Notes under the pieces: generated by a model | The model's input: only the letters and a program-made list of their open reading frames with translations | What the model was told of the DNA's origin: nothing | Databases searched by the model: none | Shown here: piece after piece, positions 20,601-34,100 of the stretch | Layout: every line of letters starts with the position of its first letter | How positions within the stretch are numbered: the first letter of the stretch is position 1 | Source: Apostichopus japonicus | Taxonomy: Eukaryota; Echinodermata; Holothuroidea; Aspidochirotida; Stichopodidae | Assembly: GCF_037975245.1 (NCBI RefSeq) | Contig: NC_092575.1 | Coordinates: forward strand, 11,442,501-11,506,500 | Reading direction: 5' to 3' | Length of the DNA: 64,000 bases | Position numbers and translations under genes: made by a program

Positions 20601-23490
20601 ATCAGGTACCGTATACAGGGTCAGACCTCCATAACGCCCTAATATTGTGATGTTATGTATAAATAATGTTTTGATGTCATTCCACTAGTTGAGTGGGAAT
20701 GAGGGGTGGGGATGATTGGAAAGCCCTAATCAGAATATATATGCTGTTGCATGTGCTGTATTCATACAATTTGATATATTATAGAGAAAATATGGATGTA
20801 CACTGTTATGGCTTTCTCCTATTGTTTGAGAATTTTTTTTTCACCATTTCCAACAGCATAGATTAAGGTGATGTATATTAAATGTAAAGTAGAATGTTTT
20901 TGTTTTCTCAACTATTAGGGTCCCCATAATGTGTGTGAGAATTTAATGAACAGCTTAATATTAATTTTTGACCATCTTATTTCCACCTTTTCAAAGTTTC
21001 GATGTCATTCCAAATTGGTGAACTGCTTAATCTCAAATACATCAGTGTAGAAAATAACCTTGTCCAACTTTTACAGGCTCCACCCATATGTGGAACCATC
21101 ATGTGGGGCAAAAGGGGGGGTGTTGCTGGAGGGGGAAACTGGGAAAGCAGCTATATGTAGGTTCAAGGGCTATCATTAGGTTCAAATATTTGAAAGCATA
21201 GGATTTTATGTGTATTCATCCTTGTTGAATGGGATGGAGGGTCGGGGAGGGGGAGGGGGGTCCAATTGACTTGGCTGCCCTCTTGGTCGTCTATTTGCTT
21301 TTCTCCCTGCTACGTAAAGTTTGATATGTCCTGAAAATTACAGTTTGTACACTATCACTCTATCTAGCTCATTGCATATGTCAAGTGGTGTGGGTTACTA
21401 TGGAATTAGGTACCCTATACAGGGTCAGACCTCCATAACGCCCTAATATTGTGATATTATGTATAAATAATGTTTTGATGTCATTCCACTAGTTGAGTGG
21501 GAATGAGGGGTGGGGATGATTGGAAAGCCCTAATCAGAATATATGCTATTGCATGTGCTACATTCATACAATTTGATATATTAGAGAGAAAATAGGGATG
21601 TACACTGTTATGGCTTTCTCCTATTGTTTGAAAAAGATTTTTTTGACCATTTCCAACAGCATAGATTAAGGTGATGTATATTAAATGTAATGTCAAAGGT
21701 TTTTTTTTTTACTATTAGGGTCCCAATGTGTGTGAAAATTTAATGAACAGTCTAATATTAATTTTTGACCATTTTATTTCCACCGTTTCAAAGTTTTGTT
21801 GTCATTCCAAATTGATGAACTGCTTAATCTCAAATACATCAGTGTAGAAAATAACCTTGTCCAACTTTTACAGGCTCCACCCATATGTGGAACCATCATG
21901 TGGGGCAAAAGGGGGGGGGTGTTGCTGGAGGGGGAAACTGGGAAAGCAGCTATATGTAGGTTCTAGGGCTATCATTAGGATCAAATATTTGAAAGCATAG
22001 GATTTTATGTGTATTCATCCTTGTTGAATGGGATGGAGGGTCGGGGAGGGGTGGGGGGTGTCCAATTGACTTGGCTGCCCTATTGGTCGTCTATTTGCTT
22101 TTCTCCCTGCTACGTAAAGTTTGATATGTCCTGAAAATTACAGTTTGTACACTATCACTCTATTTAGATCATTGCATGTGGCAAGTGGTGTGGGTTACTA
22201 TGGAATCAGGTACCGTATACAGGGTCAGACCTCCATAACGCCCAAATAATGTGATATTATGTATAAATAATGTTTTGATGTCATTCCACTAGTTGAGTGG
22301 GAATGAGGGGTGGGGCTGATTGGAAAGCCCTAATCAGAATATATATGCTGTTGCATGTGCTACATTCATACAATTTGATATATTAGAGAGAAAATAGGGA
22401 TGTACACTGTTATGGCTTTCTCCTATTGTTTGAGAAAGATTTTTTTGACCATTTCCAACAGCATAGATTAAGGTGATGTATATTAAATGTAATGTCAAAG
22501 GGTTTTTTTTTTTACTATTAGGGTCCCCATAATGTGTGTGAGAATTTAATGAACAGTCTAATATTAATTTTTGACCATCTTATTTTCACCGTTTCAAAGT
22601 TTTGATGTCATTCCAAATTGGTGAACTGCTTAATCTCAAATACATCAGTGTAGAAAATAACCTTGTCCAACATTTACAGGCTCCACACATATGTGGAACC
22701 ATCATGTGGGGCAGAAGGCGGGGGGGGGGGGGTTGCTGAGGGGGGAACTGGGAAAGCAGCTATATGTAGGTTAGAGCTATCATTAGGATCAAATATTTCA
22801 AAGCATAGGATTTTATGTGTATTCATCCTTGTTGAATGGGATGGAGGGTCGAGGCGGGGTGGGGGCTGTCCAATTGACTTGGCTGCCCTATTGGTCTTCT
22901 ATTTGCTATTCTCCCTGCTACGTAAAGTTTGATATGTCCTGAAAATTACAGTTTGTACACTATCACTCTATCTAGATCATTGCATGTGGCAAGTGGTGTG
23001 GGTTACTATGGAATCAGGTACCGTATACAGGGTCAGACCTCCATAACGCCCTAATATTGTGATATTATGTATAAATAATGTTTTGATGTCATTCCACTAG
23101 TTGAGTGGGAATGAGGGGTGGGGATGATTGGAAAGCCCTAATCAGAATATATATGCTGTTGCATGTGCTGTATTCATACAATTTGATATATTATAGAGAA
23201 AATAGGGATGTACACTGTTATGGCTTTCTCCTATTGTTTGAGAATTTTTTTTTCACCATTTCCAACAGCATAGATTAAGGTGATGTATATTAAATGTAAA
23301 GTAGAATGTTTTTGTTTTCTCAACCATTAGGGTCCCCATAATGTGTGTGAGAATTTAATGAACAGCTTAATATTAATTTTTGACCATCTTATTTCCACCT
23401 TTTCAAAGTTTCGATGTCATTCCAAATTGGTGAACTGCTTAATCTCAAATACATCAGTGTAGAAAATAACCTTGTCCAACTTTTACAGGC
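14642..23490 (+). repeat. Array block 2: trimeric higher-order repeat, about 2.41 kb
   Basis: A distinctive variant with ACACATATGTGG at the anchor and GGCAGAAGGCGGGG after it recurs at 15445, 17859, 20272 and 22682 (spacing 2414, 2413, 2410). It is followed each time by a unit with AGGTTCAAGGGC and ATTAGGTTC (16256, 18670, 21079, 23491). The third unit is a CCATGTCC / CCAAGTGACTTGCG type in the first rounds (14642, 17054, 19467), replaced by a TTCTAGGG type (21876) in the last. The stretches 15099-16088 and 17513-18502 look essentially identical, including their homopolymers, so this amplification is recent. Confidence 0.85.
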
Positions 23491-23962
23491 TCCACCCATA
23501 TGTGGAACCATCATGTGGGGCAAAAGGGGGGGTGTTGCTGGAGGGGGAAACTGGGAAAGCAGCTATATGTAGGTTCAAGGGCTATCATTAGGTTCAAATA
23601 TTTGAAAGCATAGGATTTTATGTGTATTCATCCTTGTTGAATGGGATGGAGGGTCGGGGAGGGGGAGGGGGGTCCAATTGACTTGGCTGCCCTCTTGGTC
23701 GTCTATTTGCTTTTCTCCCTGCTACGTAAAGTTTGATATGTCCTGAAAATTACAGTTTGTACACTATCACTCTATCTAGCTCATTGCATATGTCAAGTGG
23801 TGTGGGTTACTATGGAATTAGGTACCCTATACAGGGTCAGACCTCCATAACGCCCTAATATTGTGATATTATGTATAAATAATGTTTTGATGTCATTCCA
23901 CTAGTTGAGTGGGAATGAGGGGTGGGGATGATTGGAAAGCCCTAATCAGAATATATGCTATA

Positions 23963-23976
23963 ATAGCATATGCTAT
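23963..23976. repeat. Palindromic insertion in a monomer, first copy
   Basis: Normal monomers read TATATGCTATTGCATGTGC here; this one has about 18 extra bases creating the perfect palindrome ATAGCATATGCTAT. The identical insertion is found 1626 bp downstream. Confidence 0.85.
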
Positions 23977-25588
23977 AATTGCATGTGCTACATTCATACA
24001 ATTTGATATATTAGAGAGAAAATAGGGATGTACACTGTTATGGCTTTCTCCTATTGTTTGAAAAAGATTTTTTTTACCATTTCCAACAGCATAGATTAAG
24101 GTGATGTATATTAAATGTAATGTCAAAGGTTTTTTTTTTTACTATTAGGGTCCCAATGTGTGTGAAAATTTAATGAACAGTCTAATATTAATTTTTGACC
24201 ATTTTATTTCCACCGTTTCAAAGTTTTGTTGTCATTCCAAATTGATGAACTGCTTAATCTCAAATACATCAGTGTAGAAAATAACCTTGTCCAACTTTTA
24301 CAGGCTCCACCCATATGTGGAACCATCATGTGGGGCAAAAGGGGGGGGGGGTGTTGCTGGAGGGGGAAACTGGGAAAGCAGCTATATGTAGGTTCTAGGG
24401 CTATCATTAGGATCAAATATTTGAAAGCATAGGATTTTATGTGTATTCATCCTTGTTGAATGGGATGGAGGGTCGGGGAGGGGTGGGGGGTGTCCAATTG
24501 ACTTGGCTGCCCTATTGGTCGTCTATTTGCTTTTCTCCCTGCTACGTAAAGTTTGATATGTCCTGAAAATTACAGTTTGTACACTATCACTCTATTTAGA
24601 TCATTGCATGTGGCAAGTGGTGTGGGTTACTATGGAATCAGGTACCGTATACAGGGTCAGACCTCCATAACGCCCAAATAATGTGATATTATGTATAAAT
24701 AATGTTTTGATGTCATTCCACTAGTTGAGTGGGAATGAGGGGTGGGGATGATTGGAAAGCCCTAATCAGAATATATGCTGTTGCATGTGCTACATTCATA
24801 CAATTTGATATATTAGAGAGAAAATAGGGATGTACACTGTTATGGCTTTCTCCTATTGTTTGAGAATTTTTTTTTCACCATTTCCAACAGCATAGATTAA
24901 GGTGATGTATATTAAATGTAAAGTAGAATGTTTTTGTTTTCTCAACTATTAGGGTCCCCATAATGTGTGTGAGAATTTAATGAACAGCTTAATATTAATT
25001 TTTGACCATCTTATTTCCACCTTTTCAAAGTTTCGATGTCATTCCAAATTGGTGAACTGCTTAATCTCAAATACATCAGTGTAGAAAATAACCTTGTCCA
25101 ACTTTTACAGGCTCCACCCATATGTGGAACCATCATGTGGGGCAAAAGGGGGGGGGGGTGTTGCTGGAGGGGGAAACTGGGAAAGCAGCTATATGTAGGT
25201 TCAAGGGCTATCATTAGGTTCAAATATTTGAAAGCATAGGATTTTATGTGTATTCATCCTTGTTGAATGGGATGGAGGGTCGGGGAGGGGGAGGGGGGTC
25301 CAATTGACTTGGCTGCCCTCTTGGTCGTCTATTTGCTTTTCTCCCTGCTACGTAAAGTTTGATATGTCCTGAAAATTACAGTTTGTACACTATCACTCTA
25401 TCTAGCTCATTGCATATGTCAAGTGGTGTGGGTTACTATGGAATTAGGTACCCTATACAGGGTCAGACCTCCATAACGCCCTAATATTGTGATATTATGT
25501 ATAAATAATGTTTTGATGTCATTCCACTAGTTGAGTGGGAATGAGGGGTGGGGATGATTGGAAAGCCCTAATCAGAATATATGCTATA

Positions 25589-25602
25589 ATAGCATATGCT
25601 AT
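25589..25602. repeat. Palindromic insertion in a monomer, second copy
   Basis: Same ATAGCATATGCTAT palindrome in the same monomer position as at 23963-23976, showing that both monomers descend from one insertion event by dimer duplication. Confidence 0.85.
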
Positions 25603-28169
25603 AATTGCATGTGCTACATTCATACAATTTGATATATTAGAGAGAAAATAGGGATGTACACTGTTATGGCTTTCTCCTATTGTTTGAAAAAGATTTTTTT
25701 TACCATTTCCAACAGCATAGATTAAGGTGATGTATATTAAATGTAATGTCAAAGGTTTTTTTTTTTACTATTAGGGTCCCAATGTGTGTGAAAATTTAAT
25801 GAACAGTCTAATATTAATTTTTGACCATTTTATTTCCACCGTTTCAAAGTTTTGTTGTCATTCCAAATTGATGAACTGCTTAATCTCAAATACATCAGTG
25901 TAGAAAATAACCTTGTCCAACTTTTACAGGCTCCACCCATATGTGGAACCATCATGTGGGGCAAAAGGGGGGGGGGTGTTGCTGGAGGGGGAAACTGGGA
26001 AAGCAGCTATATGTAGGTTCTAGGGCTATCATTAGGATCAAATATTTGAAAGCATAGGATTTTATGTGTATTCATCCTTGTTGAATGGGATGGAGGGTCG
26101 GGGAGGGGTGGGGGGTGTCCAATTGACTTGGCTGCCCTATTGGTCGTCTATTTGCTTTTCTCCCTGCTACGTAAAGTTTGATATGTCCTGAAAATTACAG
26201 TTTGTACACTATCACTCTATTTAGATCATTGCATGTGGCAAGTGGTGTGGGTTACTATGGAATCAGGTACCGTATACAGGGTCAGACCTCCATAACGCCC
26301 AAATAATGTGATATTATGTATAAATAATGTTTTGATGTCATTCCACTAGTTGAGTGGGAATGAGGGGTGGGGATGATTGGAAAGCCCTAATCAGAATATA
26401 TGCTGTTGCATGTGCTACATTCATACAATTTGATATATTAGAGAGAAAATAGGGATGTACACTGTTATGGCTTTCTCCTATTGTTTGAGAATTTTTTTTT
26501 CACCATTTCCAACAGCATAGATTAAGGTGATGTATATTAAATGTAAAGTAGAATGTTTTTGTTTTCTCAACTATTAGGGTCCCCATAATGTGTGTGAGAA
26601 TTTAATGAACAGCTTAATATTAATTTTTGACCATCTAATTTCCACCTTTTCAAAGTTTCGATGTCATTCCAAATTGGTGAACTGCTTAATCTCAAATACA
26701 TCAGTGTAGAAAATAACCTTGTCCAACTTTTACAGGCTCCACCCATATGTGGAACCATCATGTGGGGCAAAAGGGGGGGGTGTTGCTGGAGGGGGAAACT
26801 GGGAAAGCAGCTATATGTAGGTTCAAGGGCTATCATTAGGTTCAAATATTTGAAAGCATAGGATTTTATGTGTATTCATCCTTGTTGAATGGGATGGAGG
26901 GTCGGGGAGGGGGAGGGGGGTCCAATTGACTTGGCTGCCCTCTTGGTCGTCTATTTGCTTTTCTCCCTGCTACGTAAAGTTTGATATGTCCTGAAAATTA
27001 CAGTTTGTACACTATCACTCTATCTAGCTCATTGCATATGTCAAGTGGTGTGGGTTACTATGGAATTAGGTACCCTATACAGGGTCAGACCTCCATAACG
27101 CCCTAATATTGTGATATTATGTATAAATAATGTTTTGATGTCATTCCACTAGTTGAGTGGGAATGAGGGGTGGGGATGATTGGAAAGCCCTAATCAGAAT
27201 ATATGCTATTGCATGTGCTACATTCATACAATTTGATATATTAGAGAGAAAATAGGGATGTACACTGTTATGGCTTTCTCCTATTGTTTGAAAAAGATTT
27301 TTTTGACCATTTCCAACAGCATAGATTAAGGTGATGTATATTAAATGTAATGTCAAAGGTTTTTTTTTTTACTATTAGGGTCCCAATGTGTGTGAAAATT
27401 TAATGAACAGTCTAATATTAATTTTTGACCATTTTATTTCCACCGTTTCAAAGTTTTGTTGTCATTCCAAATTGATGAACTGCTTAATCTCAAATACATC
27501 AGTGTAGAAAATAACCTTGTCCAACTTTTACAGGCTCCACCCATATGTGGAACCATCATGTGGGGCAAAAGGGGGGGGGGGGTGTTGCTGGAGGGGGAAA
27601 CTGGGAAAGCAGCTATATGTAGGTTCTAGGGCTATCATTAGGATCAAATATTTGAAAGCATAGGATTTTATGTGTATTCATCCTTGTTGAATGGGATGGA
27701 GGGTCGGGGAGGGGTGGGGGGTGTCCAATTGACTTGGCTGCCCTATTGGTCGTCTATTTGCTTTCTACCTGCTACGTAAAGTTTGATATGTCCTGAAAAT
27801 TACAGTTTGTACACTATCACTCTATTTAGATCATTGCATGTGGCAAGTGGTGTGGGTTACTATGGAATCAGGTACCGTATACAGGGTCAGACCTCCATAA
27901 CGCCCAAATAATGTGATATTATGTATAAATAATGTTTTGATGTCATTCCACTAGTTGAGTGGGAATGAGGGGTGGGGATGATTGGAAAGCCCTAATCAGA
28001 ATATTTGCTGTTGCATGTGCTACATTCATACAATTTGATATATTAGAGAGAAAATAGGGATGTACACTGTTATGGCTTTCTCCTATTGTTTGAGATTTTT
28101 TTTTACCATTTCCAACAGCATAGATTAAGGTGATGTATATTAAATGTAAAGTGGAATGTTTTTTTTCCA

Positions 28170-31100
28170 ACTATTAGGGTCCCCATAATGTGTGTGAGAA
28201 TTTAATGAACAGTCTAATATTAATTTTTGACCATCTTATTTTCACCGTTTCAAAGTTTTGATGTCATTCCAAATTGATGAACTGCTTAATCTCAAATACA
28301 TCAGAGTAGAAAATGATCTTGTCCAACTTTTACAGGCTCCACCCATATGTGGAACCATAATGTTGGGCAAAAGGGGGGGGGGGATTGCTGAAGGGGGAAA
28401 CTGGGAAAGCAGCTATATGTAGGTTAGAGCTATCATTAGGATCAAATATTTGAAAGCATAGGATTTTATGTGTATTCATCCTTGTTGAATGGGATGGAGG
28501 GTAGGGGAGGGGTGGGGGGTGTCCAATTGACTTGGCTGCCCTCTTGGTCGTCTATTTGCTTTTCTCCCTGCTACGTAAAGTTTGATATGTCCTGAAAATT
28601 ACAGTTTGTACACTATCACTCTATCTAGCTCATTGCATATGTCAAGTGGTGTGGGTTACTATGGAATCAGGTACCCTATACAGGGTCAGACCTCCATAAC
28701 GCCCTAATATTGTGATATTATGTATAAATAATGTTTTGATGTCATTCCACTAGTTGAGTGGGAATGAAGGGTGGGGATGATTGGAAAGCCCTAATCAGAA
28801 TATATATGCTGTTGCATAGTGCTGTATTCATACAATTTGATATATCATAGAGAAAATAGGGATGTACACTGTTATGGCTTTCTCCTATTGTTTGAGAAAG
28901 ATTTTTTTACCATTTCTAACAGCATAGATTAAGGTGATGTATATTAAATGTAATGTCAAAGGGTTTTTTTTTTCAACTATTAGGGTCCCAATGTGTGTGA
29001 GAATTTAATGAACAGTCTAATATTAATTTTTGACCATCTTATTTTCACCGTTTCAAAGTTTTGATGTCATTCCAAATTGATGAACTGCTTAATCTCAAAT
29101 GCATCAGTGTAGAAAATGATCTTGTCCAACTTTTACAGGCTCCACCCATATGTGGAACCATAATTTTGGGCAAAAGGGACGGGGGGGGGGGTTGCTGGAG
29201 GGGGAAACTGGGAAAGCAGCTATATGTAGGTTAGAGCTATCATTAGGATCAAATATTTGAAAGCATAGGATTTTATGTGTATTCATCCTTGTTGAATGGG
29301 ATGGAGGGTCGGGGAGGGGTGGGGGGTGTCCAGTTGACTTGGCTGCCCTATTGGTCGTCTATTTGCTTTTCTCCCTGCTACGTAAAGTTTGATATGTCCT
29401 GAAAATTACAGTTTGTACACTATCACTCTATCTAGCTCATTGCATATGTCAAGTGGTGTGGGTTACTATGGAATTAGGTACCCTATACAGGGTCAGACCT
29501 CCATAACGCCCTAATATTGTGATATTATGTATAAATAATGTTTTGATGTCATTCCACTAGTTGAGTGGGGATGAGGGGTGGGGATGATTGGAAAGCCCTA
29601 ATCAGAATATATGCTGTTGCATGTGCTACATTCATACAATTTGATATATCATAGAGAAAATAGGGATGTACACTGTTATGGCTTTCTCCTATTGTTTGAG
29701 AAAGATTTTTTTTTACCATTTCCAACAGCATAGATTAAGGTGATGTATATTAAATGCAATGTCAAAGGTTTTTTTTTTCAACTATTAGGGTCCCAATGTG
29801 TGTGAGAATTTAATGAACAGTCTAATATTAATTTTTGACCATCTTATTTTCACCGTTTCAAAGTTTTGATGTCATTCCAAATTGGTGAACTGCTTAATCT
29901 CAAATACAACAGTGTAGAAAATTACCTTGTCCAACTTTTACAGGCTCCACCCATATGTGGAACCATCATGTGGGGCAAAAGGGGGGGGGGGTTGCTAGAG
30001 GGGGAAACTGGGAAAGCAGCTATATGTAGGTTAGAGCTATCATTAGGATCAAATATTTGAAAGCATAGGATTTTATGTGTATTCATCCTTGTTGAATGGG
30101 ATGGAGGGTCGGGGAGGGGTGGGGGTGTCCAATTGACTTGGCTGCCCTATTGGTCGTCTATTTGCTTTCTACCTGCTACGTAAAGTTTGATATGTCCTGA
30201 AAATTACAGTTTGTACACTATCACTCTATCTAGATCATTGCATGTGGCAAGTGGTGTGGGTTACTATGGAATCAGGTACCGTATACAGGGTCAGACCTCC
30301 ATAACGCCCTAATAATGTGATATTATGTATAAATAATGTTTTGATGTCATTTCACTAGTTGAGTGGGAATGAGGGGTGGGGATGATTGGAAAGCCCTAAT
30401 CAGAATATATATGCTGTTGCATGTGCTGTATTCATACAATTTGATATATCATAGAGAAAATAGGGATGTACACTGTTATGGCTTTCTCCTATTGTTTGAG
30501 AATTTTTTTTTTACCATTTCCAACAGCATAGATTAAGGTGATGTATATTAAATGTAAAGTAGAAGGTTTTTTTTCCAACTATTAGGGTCCCCATAATGTG
30601 TGTGAGAATTTAATGAACAGTCTAATATTAATTTTTGACCATCTTATTTTCACCGTTTCAAAGTTTTGATGTCATTCCAAATTGATGAACTGCTTAATCT
30701 CAAATACATCAGAGTAGAAAATGATCTTGTCCAACTTTTACAGGCTCCACCCATATGTGGAACCATAATGTTGGGCAAAAGGGGGGGGGGGGGATTGCTG
30801 AAGGGGGAAACTGGGAAAGCAGCTATATGTAGGTTAGAGCTATCATTAGGATCAAATATTTGAAAGCATAGGATTTTATGTGTATTCATCCTTGTTGAAT
30901 GGGATGGAGGGTCGGGGAGGGGAGAGGGGGGGTCCAATTGACTTGGCTGCCCTATTGGTCGTCTATTTGCTTTTCTCCCTGCTACGTAAAGTTTGATATG
31001 TCCTGAAAATTACAGTTTGTACACTGTCACTCTATCTAGATCATTGCATATGTCAAGTGGTGTGGGTTACTATGGAATTAGGTACCCTATACAGGGTCAG

Positions 31101-34100
31101 ACCTCCATAACGCCCTAATATTGTGATATTATGTATAAATAATGTTTTGATGTCATTCCACTAGTTGAGTGGGAATGAGGGGTGGGGATGATTGGAAAGC
31201 CCTAATCAGAATATATATGCTGTTGCATAGTGCTGTATTCATACAATTTGATATATCATAGAGAAAATAGGGATGTACACTGTTATGGCTTTCTCCTATT
31301 GTTTGAGAAAGATTTTTTTACCATTTCCAACAGCATAGATTAAGGTGATGTATATTAAATGTAATGTCAAAGGGTTTTTTTTTTCAACTATTAGGGTCCC
31401 CATAATGTGTGTGAGAATTTAATGAACAGTCTAATATTAATTTTTGACCATCTTATTTTCACCGTTTCAAAGTTTTGATGTCATTCCAAATTGATGAACT
31501 GCTTAATCTCAAATGCATCAGTGTAGAAAATGATCTTGTCCAACTTTTACAGGCTCCACCCATATGTGGAACCATAATGTTGGGCAAAAGGGACGGGGGG
31601 GGGGGGGTTGCTGGAGGGGGAAACTGGGAATGCAGCTATATGTAGGTTAGAGCTATCATTAGGATCAAATATTTGAAAGCATAGGATTTTATGTGTATTC
31701 ATCCTTGTTGAATGGGATGGAGGGTCGGGGAGGGGTGGGGGGTGTCCAATTGACTTGGCTGCCCTATTGGTCGTCTATTTGCTTTTCTCCCTGCTACGTA
31801 AAGTTTGATATGTCCTGAAAATTACAGTTTGTACACTATCACTCTATCTAGATCATTGCATGTGGCAAGTGGTGTGGGTTACTATGGAATCAGGTACCGT
31901 ATACAGGGTCAGACCTCCATAACGCCCTAATAATGTGATATTATGTATAAATAATGTTTTGATGTCATTCCACTAGTTGAGTGGGAATGAGGGGTGGGGA
32001 TGATTGGAAAGCCCTAATCAGAATATATATGCTGTTGCATAGTGCTGTATTCATACAATTTGATATATCATAGAGAAAATAGGGATGTACACTGTTATGG
32101 CTTTCTCCTATTGTTTGAGAATTTTTTTTGACCATTTCCAACAGCATAGATTAAGGTGATGTATATTAAATGTAAAGTAGAAGGTTTTTTTTCCAACTAT
32201 TAGGGTCCCCATAATGTGTGTGAGAATTTAATGAACAGTCTAATATTAATTTTTGACCATCTTATTTTCACCGTTTCAAAGTTTTGATGTCATTCCAAAT
32301 TGGTGAACTGCTTAATCTCAAATACATCAGAGTAGAAAATGATCTTGTCCAACTTTTACAGGCTCCACCCATATGTGGAACCATAATGTTGGGCAAAAGG
32401 GGGGGGGGGATTGCTGAAGGGGGAAACTGGGAAAGCAGCTATATGTAGGTTAGAGCTATCATTAGGATCAAATATTTGAAAGCATAGGATTTTATGTGTA
32501 TTCATCCTTGTTGAATGGGATGGAGGGTCGGGGAGGGGAGAGGGGGGTCCAATTGACTTGGCTGCCCTATTGGTCGTCTATTTGCTTTTCTCCCTGCTAC
32601 GTAAAGTTTGATATGTCCTGAAAATTACAGTTTGTACACTGTCACTCTATCTAGATCATTGCATATGTCAAGTGGTGTGGGTTACTATGGAATTAGGTAC
32701 CCTATAAAGGGTCAGACCTCCATAACGCCCTAATATTGTGATATTATGTATAAATAATGTTTTGATGTCATTCCACTAGTTGAGTGGGAATGAGGGGTGG
32801 GGATGATTGGAAAGCCCTAATCAGAATATATATGCTGTTGCATGTGCTACATTCATACAATTTGATATATCATAGAGAAAATAGGGATGTACACTGTTAT
32901 GGCTTTCTCCTATTGTTTGAGAAATTTTTTTTTTCACCATTTCCAACAGCATAGATTAAGGTGATGTATATTAAATGTAAAGTAGAATGTTTTTTTTTTC
33001 CCCCCAACTATTAGGGTCCCCATAATGTGTGTGAGAATTTAATGAACAGTCTAATATTAGTTTTTGACCATCTTATTTCCACCTTTTCAAAGTTTCGATG
33101 TCATTCCAAATTGGTGAACTGCTTAATCTCAAATACATCAGTGTAGAAAATAACCTTGTCCAACTTTTACAGGCTCCACCCATATGTGGAACCATCATGT
33201 GGGGCAAAAGGGGGGGGGGGTGTTGCTGGAGGGGGAAACTGGGAAAGCAGCTATTTGTAGGTTCTAGGGCTATCATTAGGATCAGATATTTGAAAGCATA
33301 GAATTTTATGTGTATTCATCCTTGTTGAATGGGATGGAGGGTCGGGGAGTGGTGGGGGGGTCCAAGTGACTTACGTGCCCTCTTGGTCGTCTATTTGCTT
33401 TTCTACCTGCTACGTAAAGTTTGATATGTCCTGAAAATTACAGTTTGTACACTATCACTCTATCTAGCTCATTGCATATGTCAAGTGGTGTGGGTTACTA
33501 TGGAATTAGGTACCCTATACAGGGTCAGACCTCCATAACGCCCTAATATTGTGATATTATGTATAAATAATGTTTTGATGTCATTCCACTAGTTGAGTAG
33601 GAATGAGGGGTGGGGATGATTGGAAAGCCCTAATCAGAATATATGCTGTTGCATGTGCTACATTCATACAATTTGATATATTAGAGAGAAAATAGGGATG
33701 TACACTGATATGGTTTTCTCCTATTGTTTGAGAAAGATTTTTTTGACCATTTCCAACAGCATAGATTAAGGTGATGTATATTAAATGTAATGTCAAAGGT
33801 TTTTTTTTCTTACTATTAGGGTCCCAATATGTGTGAGAATTTAATGAACAGTCTAATATTAATTTTTGACCATCTTATTTCCACCGTTTCAAAGTTTTGT
33901 TGTCATTCCAAATTGATGAACTGCTTAATCTCAAATACATCAGTGTAGAAAATAGCCTTGTCCAACTTTTACAGACTCCACCCATATGTGGAACCATCAT
34001 GTGGCTCAAAAGGGGGGGGGGGGGGGTGTTGCTGGAGGGGGAAACTGGGAAAGCAGCTATATGTATGTTCTAGGGCTATCATTAGGATCAAATATTTGAA

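Larger units (their letters stand above)
23491..28169 (+). repeat. Array block 3: dimeric higher-order repeat, about 1.62 kb
   Basis: CAAGGG-type units at 23491, 25113 and 26738 (spacing 1622 and 1625) alternate with TTCTAGGG-type units at 24306, 25932 and 27536. The first two rounds share an 18-bp palindromic insertion (around 23963-23976 and 25589-25602); the third lacks it. The block looks like the trimer of block 2 after loss of its ACACATATG unit. Confidence 0.85.
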
